Below, piece after piece: positions 7,403-12,961 of a stretch of DNA of 14,338 nt. Numbering within the stretch: position 1 is the first letter of the stretch; the number at the start of each line of letters is the position of its first letter. Position numbers and translations under genes: made by a program. Source of the DNA: Pseudomonadota bacterium (GTDB taxonomy: Bacteria > Pseudomonadota > Alphaproteobacteria > Rhizobiales > Xanthobacteraceae); assembly GCA_023432885.1 (NCBI GenBank), contig JAEZEU010000043.1, forward strand, positions 1 to 14,338, read 5' to 3'. The notes beneath the pieces were generated by a model that saw only the letters and a list, made by a program, of their open reading frames with translations, had not been told where the DNA came from and made no database searches.

Positions 7403-7503
7403 CGTTCCGGGATGATCCGAAGGACCAGACCTCAGATGCGCAATCGAGCATCGGGGAACCTCGAGTTCCCTGTTTCGATGCTTCATATCGCCCCGGAATG
7501 ACG
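7403..7503. repeat. Palindromic intergenic element with nested hairpins
   Basis: The element is bounded by CGTTCCGG at the left and CCGGAATGACG at the right, which are imperfect inverted copies of each other. Inside is a clear hairpin. AGCATCG (7447-7453) pairs with CGATGCT (7476-7482), and within it GGGAAC (7454-7459) pairs with GTTCCC (7465-7470) around a 5-base loop; a 5-base bulge (TGTTT) sits on the 3' arm. A small TCCGAAGGA palindrome lies at 7416-7424. The layout resembles dispersed palindromic elements I associate with Bradyrhizobium intergenic DNA. Only one clear full copy is in the window, so dispersal is inferred. It sits between the GFA gene and the alkene reductase gene. Confidence 0.6.
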
Positions 7504-7510
7504 GCTCACC

Positions 7511-8638
7511 CTACGCCTTCTCCAGTTCGTCATGCTCGGGATAATCCGTGTAGCCCGCCTCCTCGCCGCCGTAGAAGGTCTTGCGGTCGTATGGCGTCAA
7601 CGGAAAGCCGCGCTGCAGGCGGCGCGGCAGGTCGGGGTTCGAGATGAAGATGCGGCCGAAGGCGACCGCGTCGGCGTGCCCTTGTGCGATCGCATCGTCC
7701 GCCGCCTGGCCGGTGAAGCCGCCGGCGGCGATCAGCTTGCCCTTCCAGATCGGGCGGAACAACACCATCGCGGACGGCACGTTCTGCCAGTTGACATCGG
7801 CGCGGCCGGCACCGCTCGATCGCGGCTCGATGAAATGCAGATAGGCGAGGCCAAGCGGATTGAGCTGCTCGACGACATGGGTGTAGAGCGGCATCGGCTC
7901 CGGCTCGCCGGAATCGTTGGCGATGCCATAGGGCGACAGCCGCACGCCGACGCGATCGGCGCCCCAGACGTCGACCACGGCTTGCGTCACTTCCAGCAAC
8001 AGCCGCGCGCGGTTCTCGATGGAGCCGCCATATCGGTCGGTGCGCTGGTTGCTGCGCGTCTGCAGGAATTGCTCGAGCAGATAGCCGTTGGCGCCGTGCA
8101 CCTCGACGCCGTCGAAGCCGGCGGCGAGCGCGTTCTTCGCGGCCTGGCGGAAGGCGTCGATGATGCCCGGTATCTCCGACGTCTCCAGCGCGCGCGGCGT
8201 CTCATAGGTGGTGACCTTGCCGTCGGCCGTTGCGGTTTTCAGCTCCTGCGAAATCGCAACTGCCGAGGGCGCGACCGGCAGCGCGCCGCCGGGCTGGAAT
8301 GACGAATGCGAAACGCGGCCGACATGCCAGAGCTGCAGGAAGATGATGCCGCCCTTGGCATGCACGGCATCGACCACCTTGCGCCAGCCGGAGATCTGAT
8401 CCTCCGTGTAGATGCCGGGCACGCCGGGGCTGCCGAAGGCGGTGGCCGCGACGGGCGAGGCTTCGGCGATCAGTAGGCCACCCGGTGTCGTGCGCTGCGC
8501 ATAATATTCGACATTGAGCGGCCGCGGCGCCAGCGACGGCTTGGCGGCGCGCATGCGCGTCAGCGGCGCCAGCACGAGCCGATGCTCGAGCCGGTACGGC
8601 CCGATCTGGACTGGTGAGAATAGATGCGGAAAATTCAT
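7511..8638 (-). CDS. Alkene reductase, Old Yellow Enzyme family (NemA-like)
   Basis: A 375-residue FMN-containing TIM-barrel enzyme that uses NADPH to reduce activated C=C bonds, and often N-ethylmaleimide or nitro compounds, in the cytoplasm. Visible OYE residues are APLTRMRA with T27, which tunes the flavin; QLWHVGR with W104; and VEVHGANGYLLEQFL with the substrate-binding pair H181/N184 and proton-donor Y186. SNQRTDRYGGSIENRARLLLEV is unmistakable for the family, and the C-terminal region has VAFGRIFISNPDLPRR and YGGEEAGYTDYPE. The HxxN pair differs from the HxxH of E. coli NemA but is usual in OYE1 and OPR proteins. The start at 8638 has an AGGGCAGG-like purine leader. It lies 108 bases downstream of the small zinc-ribbon gene on the same strand. 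Confidence 0.95.
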   Translation of the reverse strand: MNFPHLFSPVQIGPYRLEHRLVLAPLTRMRAAKPSLAPRPLNVEYYAQRTTPGGLLIAEASPVAATAFGSPGVPGIYTEDQISGWRKVVDAVHAKGGIIFLQLWHVGRVSHSSFQPGGALPVAPSAVAISQELKTATADGKVTTYETPRALETSEIPGIIDAFRQAAKNALAAGFDGVEVHGANGYLLEQFLQTRSNQRTDRYGGSIENRARLLLEVTQAVVDVWGADRVGVRLSPYGIANDSGEPEPMPLYTHVVEQLNPLGLAYLHFIEPRSSGAGRADVNWQNVPSAMVLFRPIWKGKLIAAGGFTGQAADDAIAQGHADAVAFGRIFISNPDLPRRLQRGFPLTPYDRKTFYGGEEAGYTDYPEHDELEKA

Positions 8639-8746
8639 GCCCTGCCCTTAAGCCTTCTTGATTGCTATCGGGCTATCTAGCCGGATCGCCGCGCCGGTGG
8701 CAATGCGACCGCGCAGCCGCGCAAGGCAGGCCTTCCATGCGGTACG

Positions 8747-8953
8747 CTACAGCGTCTCCTGCTTGTGGCCGCAATTCTTGCAGGCAAACTTGACACGGGT
8801 CTGGCCTCGCGCCGCCTGCACGCGGTTGGGGGCGCCGCATTTTCCGCAGACCGCCTCGATCCTCGTACTGCCCTCCTTGACGACGACGGACTTCCTCTCC
8901 ATCGCCTCGCGGATCATGCGCTCGGCCTCCTCGCGCATCGATTGTTTTGACAT
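8747..8953 (-). CDS. Small zinc-ribbon protein, function unknown
   Basis: A 68-residue protein with two CxxC knuckles: C36-G-K-C39 and C58-K-N-C61. They are separated by 18 residues containing NRVQAARGQTRVKFA. This is the layout of a four-cysteine zinc ribbon (RPB9/transposon-type or rubredoxin-like fold). The first 30 residues are a charged, helix-prone stretch (MREEAERMIREAMERK). The start ATG at 8953 is preceded by AAGGA three bases upstream; the alternative ATG at codon 6 has no better site. A real gene is supported by the paired cysteines and the ribosome-binding site. Such ribbons can bind nucleic acid or protein, but nothing here says which. It sits between qor and the alkene reductase, on the same strand. 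Confidence 0.75.
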   Translation of the reverse strand: MSKQSMREEAERMIREAMERKSVVVKEGSTRIEAVCGKCGAPNRVQAARGQTRVKFACKNCGHKQETL

Positions 8954-8987
8954 GAATCCTTGGCCCGTTGTGAAAATTGCCAGGCAG

Positions 8988-9017
8988 GCTATAGCACGCC
9001 GAGCCGACGTTGTTGAA
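8988..9017 (-). promoter_or_regulatory. Possible promoter of zinc-ribbon gene
   Basis: On the minus strand TTCAAC (9012-9017) and TATAGC (8988-8993) are 18 bases apart, and the -10-like box is 34 bases before the ATG. Each box matches the sigma70 consensus only partly, so this is a weak candidate. Its position fits a short leader. Confidence 0.28.
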
Positions 9018-9074
9018 GCGATGTCAGGCTAGTTCCGGCATGAATGTTAAGGTCGGCGCAGCGGCGCAGCGCGG

Positions 9075-9097
9075 ACCTCTCCCCGACGGGGAGAGGT
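9075..9097. terminator. Strong 10-bp hairpin downstream of qor
   Basis: A perfect 10-bp stem, ACCTCTCCCC/GGGGAGAGGT, has a 3-base loop (GAC). It lies 27 bases beyond the qor stop and well upstream of the zinc-ribbon gene on the same strand. It is the most stable hairpin seen in the window. It lacks a T-tract on the minus strand, so it may be a repeat-derived 3'-end stabiliser as much as a terminator. The same CTCTCCCC...GGGGAGAG motif is, from memory, frequent between genes in rhizobial genomes. Confidence 0.55.
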
Positions 9098-9124
9098 GTA
9101 TCGGGTTTGCGGAGCCGTTCAGCG

Positions 9125-10099
9125 TCAGACCAGAAAGACCGTCGAGCCCGTGGTCTTGCGAGCGGCGAGGTCGGCGTGGGCTTTGGCCGCGTCCTTCAGC
9201 GGATAGGTCTGGTTCACCTCGATCTTGACCGCGCCGGACTTGACGACGTCGAACAGCTCGTTGGCCATCGCGACCAGATTCTCGCGCTTGGCGGCGTAGG
9301 TGAACAATGTCGGGCGCGTCACGTAGAGCGAACCTTTCGCGGCGAGCAAGCCGAGATTGAACGGCTCGACCGAGCCGGAGGACTGCCCGAACAGCGCTAC
9401 GACGCCGAGCGGAGCGAGACAATCCAGCGACTTCAGGAAAGTATCCTTGCCGACGGAATCATAGACCACGGGGCACTTCTTGCCGCCGGTGATCTCCTCG
9501 ACGCGCTTCACGAAGTCTTCCTTGGTGTAGACGATGGTGTGGGCGCAGCCATGGGCTTTCGCGAGCTTTGCCTTCTCGTCGCTGCCGACCGTGCCGATCA
9601 CGGTCGCCCCGAGATGTTTGGCCCACTGCGACAGGATCAGGCCCACGCCGCCGGCCGCGGCATGCAGCAAAATGGTGTCGCCGGCTTTGACGCGATAGGT
9701 CTGGCGGATCAGGTATTGCGCGGTCAGGCCCTTGAGCATCATGGCCGCCGCCGTCTTGTCGTCGATGCCGTCAGGAACTTTCAGCAGCCGGTCCGCCGGG
9801 ATCAGCCGCGCCTCGGAATAGGCGCCGACCGGCGAATTGCCATAGGCGACGCGGTCGCCGGGCTTGAGGTCCGTGACGCCGGAGCCCACCTCCTCGACCA
9901 CGCCGGCCCCCTCGCCGCCGAGCCCGCTCGGCAGCTGCACCGGGTAGAGGCCGGAGCGGTTGTAGATGTCGATGAAGTTGAGGCCGACAGCGGTGTGGCG
10001 GATGCGCGCCTCGCCCGGACCGGGCTTGCCGACCTGCACCTCCTCCCATTTCAGAACCTCGGGACCACCGGTCTGGTGAAAGCGGATGGCGTGGGTCAT
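9125..10099 (-). CDS. qor: NADPH:quinone oxidoreductase (zeta-crystallin-like MDR)
   Basis: A 324-residue cytoplasmic medium-chain dehydrogenase/reductase that reduces quinones with NADPH. It follows E. coli Qor nearly from end to end: HQTGGPEVLKWEE, GLNFIDIYNRSGLYP (39-53), PSGLGGEGAGVVEEVGSGV, KPGDRVAYG, LKGLTAQYLIRQTY, the nucleotide-binding AAAGGVG at 147-153, EITGGKK..VVYDSVGKDT, SLDCL, and GSLYVTRPTL. It has no catalytic or structural zinc cysteines, as expected for this subfamily. The frame stays open 86 codons further upstream, but homology starts at the ATG at 10099, which has AAGGAG six bases before it. The longer form is rejected. It has 322 non-coding bases upstream and is followed by a strong hairpin, so it is probably a single transcription unit. 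Confidence 0.95.
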   Translation of the reverse strand: MTHAIRFHQTGGPEVLKWEEVQVGKPGPGEARIRHTAVGLNFIDIYNRSGLYPVQLPSGLGGEGAGVVEEVGSGVTDLKPGDRVAYGNSPVGAYSEARLIPADRLLKVPDGIDDKTAAAMMLKGLTAQYLIRQTYRVKAGDTILLHAAAGGVGLILSQWAKHLGATVIGTVGSDEKAKLAKAHGCAHTIVYTKEDFVKRVEEITGGKKCPVVYDSVGKDTFLKSLDCLAPLGVVALFGQSSGSVEPFNLGLLAAKGSLYVTRPTLFTYAAKRENLVAMANELFDVVKSGAVKIEVNQTYPLKDAAKAHADLAARKTTGSTVFLV

Positions 10100-10105
10100 G
10101 GTGCT

Positions 10106-10111
10106 CTCCTT
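10106..10111 (-). promoter_or_regulatory. Shine-Dalgarno site deciding the qor start
   Basis: AAGGAG on the minus strand lies six bases before the ATG at 10099, exactly where Qor homology begins. It decides against the 86-codon upstream extension. Confidence 0.8.
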
Positions 10112-10155
10112 CGCAGAATTCGCCAAGAACCTAGCGGCGCTCCACCGAGGCGTAA

Positions 10156-10177
10156 AGCCGTGCCGTTGGCCACGGCT
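10156..10177. promoter_or_regulatory. Inverted repeat upstream of qor
   Basis: A perfect 7-bp inverted repeat, AGCCGTG/CACGGCT, is separated by 8 bases in the qor upstream region. It could be an operator for a dimeric regulator or a leader hairpin. No regulator gene is adjacent. Confidence 0.3.
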
Positions 10178-10421
10178 AACGCACCCCGCAATGGCCGCCA
10201 TGCGTCGGCAGGATGCCGGTGCGCTCGATATCAACAGTTCCGCAAACGGCGCGAAATTTTCGGCCGCCACCAGGGAGCTGAAGCTGCGCGGCGCGTGACG
10301 AATTCCTCCGGGCTTACGTCGCACGGATGCGACTCGAGGCGGCCTATCCGCCCGCACGTCCGCGGGACGCGGCGGCTGGCGGAATCCGTTCGCGAAGTTA
10401 AGTCCTGGCCGAGCCGCGCTC

Positions 10422-11684
10422 CTAGTGAACAGGACTCAATGAGGCGCGCTGGCGGCGAAGCCAGATGACGGCGGCTGCGGCAAACAGCATGAGCAGCACT
10501 GAAAGCCAGTTGAGCGGCTGCCAGCCCCATTTGTCCTGCAGGAAGCCGGCCATGAAGCTCGACGTTGCGGTCGTGCTGAACACGAGAAGATCATTGAGCG
10601 CCTGCGCCTTGCCGCGCTCGTTCGGCCGGTAGCACGTCGTCACCAGCGCCGTTGCGCCGACGAACAGGAAATTCCAGCCGACACCGTTTACCGTCAGCGC
10701 GATGCGGAAATTCCACTCCGCCATACCCGACAGCGCGGCGATGACGCCGAGCAGCATCAGCACAATGCCCAGCGACATCACTGTCGTCGCGCCGAACCTG
10801 TTGATCAGATTGCCCGTGAAGAAGGACGGCACGAACATGCCGAGCACATGCATGAAGATGACCCAATGGGCTTCCGCATGCGTAAATCCGCAGCCGACGA
10901 TCGCCAGCGGCGAGGCGCTCATGATGAACGACATCGTGCCGAACGCCAGCATGCCGGCCACCGCGGAGGCGATGAAACGCGGCTGGCTGGCGATCTCCAG
11001 GAGAGGCCGTGGCGGTGGCACCGCCTCGGTATGGCCTGCGACGGAGACGGAAGTGACGACCCCGGGGAACTTGATGAAGGACATGATGGTGAAGACGATG
11101 ACGTGCAGGCCGAAGATTGCGGCATAGGTCGCAAGATAGAACGGCATCGTAAGATCGTGCGTCACGCGCACCAGGCTGGGGCCGATCACGGCGGCGGCCA
11201 CGCCGCCGGCCGTCACCCACGAAATCGCCTTGGCGCGGTAATGGAGCGGCACCAGCTCGGCCGCCGCAAAGCGGTACATTTGCAGGCAGGCCACTGCATA
11301 GCCGAGGATCAGGCCGCCCGTGCACATCACCGCGAAGTTGGCGGTGTACAATCCGATGCACATCACGGCCGCGCCGGCCATGCCGAAAAGCGAACCGACG
11401 CGAAAGCCGACGCTCCGCCCGATCCGCTGCATCAAGAGCGCCGCGGGAAATACCCAGATCATCACGCCAAGGTGCTGCATCGTGACCGGCAGGTTGGCGA
11501 GCTCGGGGCGATGATAGAAGGTGATAACGGAAAGGCCCGTGGCTGCGAACATCATGGTGTTGCAGGATTGGCCGACCGCCTGGCAGCAGGCGAGAAGCAG
11601 CAGATTGCGATGGGCGCGCCGGTCAAGCCGGGGCGCGCGAGCGGGCTGCGGTTTGAGCCCTGACCGGGGGTCCAGTGCATCCAT
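10422..11684 (-). CDS. MFS transporter, 12-TM type, substrate unknown
   Basis: A 420-residue inner-membrane protein. After a basic N-terminus of about 30 residues (ARAPRLDRRAHRN) come hydrophobic segments such as NLLLLACCQAVGQSCN. An MFS motif-A-like loop, LMQRIGRSVGFRVGSLFG, follows TM2. A central cytoplasmic linker (VAGHTEAVPPPRP) precedes the second half. That half has a second loop of the same type (LINRFGATTVMSLG) and TM segments to the end; the tail is basic (WLRRQRASLSPVH). The direction of transport cannot be told. The frame stays open 85 codons upstream, but that part is arginine- and cysteine-rich with no membrane character, so I start at the ATG at 11684, preceded by a weak AAGAAG. 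It is divergent from the metallo-hydrolase gene. Confidence 0.85.
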   Translation of the reverse strand: MDALDPRSGLKPQPARAPRLDRRAHRNLLLLACCQAVGQSCNTMMFAATGLSVITFYHRPELANLPVTMQHLGVMIWVFPAALLMQRIGRSVGFRVGSLFGMAGAAVMCIGLYTANFAVMCTGGLILGYAVACLQMYRFAAAELVPLHYRAKAISWVTAGGVAAAVIGPSLVRVTHDLTMPFYLATYAAIFGLHVIVFTIMSFIKFPGVVTSVSVAGHTEAVPPPRPLLEIASQPRFIASAVAGMLAFGTMSFIMSASPLAIVGCGFTHAEAHWVIFMHVLGMFVPSFFTGNLINRFGATTVMSLGIVLMLLGVIAALSGMAEWNFRIALTVNGVGWNFLFVGATALVTTCYRPNERGKAQALNDLLVFSTTATSSFMAGFLQDKWGWQPLNWLSVLLMLFAAAAVIWLRRQRASLSPVH

Positions 11685-11938
11685 TATTGGTCTTCTTGCC
11701 CAACAGGTCTCGGGAGGCCGCGCATAGCCGGCTGCGTTCGCGAAGCGTCGGGCGTTGATCCAGCAGAATCGGCCTCCACTCAAGGCCTGGATAGAAGATT
11801 CTTGCTGGTATCGCCCGCATGGCAGCCATTTGGTCTCCGCGACGTTGCCGGCCCGACCAAATTGCGTAAGCTTGCATCGACGCTCGGGCCGACGCGCCGG
11901 CCTGAAGTCGTGCGCAACTGGATGCTGCCGGGGCAACA
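11685..11938. promoter_or_regulatory. Divergent intergenic region with an 8-bp inverted repeat
   Basis: The 254 bases between the minus-strand MFS gene and the plus-strand metallo-hydrolase must hold both promoters. ATTTGGTC (11828-11835) and GACCAAAT (11855-11862) form a perfect 8-bp inverted repeat with a 19-base spacer. It is relatively AT-rich against a GC-rich background. It is a plausible operator or a stem of a leader transcript. No clear -35/-10 pair is seen. Confidence 0.35.
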
Positions 11939-12961
11939 ATGTCCGATGATATGAATTTCACGGTGCAGCGCCCGCCAGCATGGGGCGAAGTGACGGATGT
12001 CTTGCCGGGACTGTTCTGGGTGCGGCTTCCGATGCCCAACGCCCCTAATCACGTCAATTGCTGGCTGCTCGACAACGGGGCGGGTTGGACGCTGATCGAC
12101 TGCGGCTTGAACACCGACGACACATTCGAAATTTGGGAGACGCTGTGGCGGGGGCTGCTGCGCGCCCGTCCCCTGCAGAACCTCGCCTTCACCCATGCGC
12201 ATGCCGATCATTTCGGCCTCGCCGGATACTTCGTGAAGGAAATGAAATGCAGCGTTCGCATGCCGCTCGCCGAATGGCTCAGCGGTTGGAAGATGTGGCA
12301 CGAGCGCGAGGAGGGGCCCGGCGAGCACTTCGCCTCCTTCCTTAAGCGGAACGGTGCGTCGGACGATGAAGCCAGCGCAATCGCTGAATCCCAGCGCCGG
12401 CCGAAATTTCTCGGCGGACGGCCGCCGCGCGAATTCATTCGCATCCGGGACGGCGACCTCATCGCCATGGGGCGGCGTGAATGGCGGATCATCACGGCGG
12501 GCGGGCATTCGGTCGAGCACGCGTTGTTCTTCTGCGAGAGCGACCGGATCCTGATCGCAGGCGACCAGATCCTGTCGCACATGATGCCCTCGGTGATCGC
12601 GCCCCAGGCGCAGCCGGAGTCCAACCCGATGCAGGAATATCTGGATTCGCTGAAGCGGCTCGAGGCACTGCCGCCGGACACGCTGGTTCTGCCCTCGCAC
12701 GGCCTGCCGTTCCGCGGGCTGCATGCGCGGCTCGCCCAGCTGCGCGAGCATCATCAGGCCCGCCTCGAAGACGTCGCGTCGGCCGTCAACGGCAAGACGA
12801 ATGCGTTTCTTGTCGCGCAGGAAGCATTCCCGCGCGTGCTCTACACCAATCCGCGCCAGGCATTCGGCGAAGCGCTCGCCCATTTGAACATGCTTGCCTC
12901 GACCGGGCGGCTGACGCGCGACATCGACGGCGATGGCGCGATTACGTTCGCGCCGGTGTGA
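11939..12961 (+). CDS. Metallo-beta-lactamase-fold hydrolase
   Basis: A 340-residue MBL-superfamily hydrolase, probably cytoplasmic because no signal peptide is visible. The metal ligands are complete: HAHADH at 86-91 (HxHxDH), H190 in AGGHSVEH, bridging D209 in IAGDQIL, and H254 in LPSHGLPF. The start of the fold is visible as VNCWLLDNGAGWTLIDCG. The last 80 or so residues after H254 include a helical stretch (RLAQLREHHQARLEDV) and LNMLASTGRLTRDIDGDG, which fits the winged-helix-like C-terminal domain found in LACTB2-like members. The substrate may be a thioester, lactone or nucleic acid; nothing here decides. The ATG at 11939 has only a weak GGGG-type site; an ATG at codon 5 is the alternative. 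Its stop overlaps the likely start of the next MFS gene, suggesting co-expression. Confidence 0.9.
   Translation: MSDDMNFTVQRPPAWGEVTDVLPGLFWVRLPMPNAPNHVNCWLLDNGAGWTLIDCGLNTDDTFEIWETLWRGLLRARPLQNLAFTHAHADHFGLAGYFVKEMKCSVRMPLAEWLSGWKMWHEREEGPGEHFASFLKRNGASDDEASAIAESQRRPKFLGGRPPREFIRIRDGDLIAMGRREWRIITAGGHSVEHALFFCESDRILIAGDQILSHMMPSVIAPQAQPESNPMQEYLDSLKRLEALPPDTLVLPSHGLPFRGLHARLAQLREHHQARLEDVASAVNGKTNAFLVAQEAFPRVLYTNPRQAFGEALAHLNMLASTGRLTRDIDGDGAITFAPV

Larger units (their letters stand above)
10100..10421. other. 322-base non-coding region between MFS gene and qor
   Basis: This stretch is the 3' side of the minus-strand MFS gene and the 5' side of qor. It holds an inverted repeat at 10156-10177 (AGCCGTG/CACGGCT, 8-base loop), which starts 56 bases upstream of the qor ATG and is a possible operator. 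A smaller stem lies at 10318-10333 (GTCGCA/TGCGAC, 4-base loop), about 90 bases past the MFS stop. Short open frames cross it on both strands, but none has recognisable homology or a good ribosome-binding site. I see no clear sigma70 promoter. Confidence 0.5.

Noticed and set aside
7379..7486. 36-codon N-terminal extension of the GFA protein
   Set aside because: These codons lie in the palindromic element, and a ribosome-binding site supports the ATG at 7378.
10191..10298. Short plus-strand frame ending near 10298 in the qor upstream region
   Set aside because: There is no ribosome-binding site and no recognised homology, and the sequence gives no sign of coding beyond being open.
10100..10357. 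86-codon N-terminal extension of qor
   Set aside because: Homology and a strong AAGGAG site place the start at 10099; the extension has no family counterpart.
9044..10468. 474-codon plus-strand frame antisense to qor
   Set aside because: Qor matches its family end to end on the minus strand; the plus-strand frame is a shadow.
11685..11939. 85-codon N-terminal extension of the minus-strand MFS transporter
   Set aside because: It is Arg/Cys-rich without membrane character and would fill the whole divergent promoter region.
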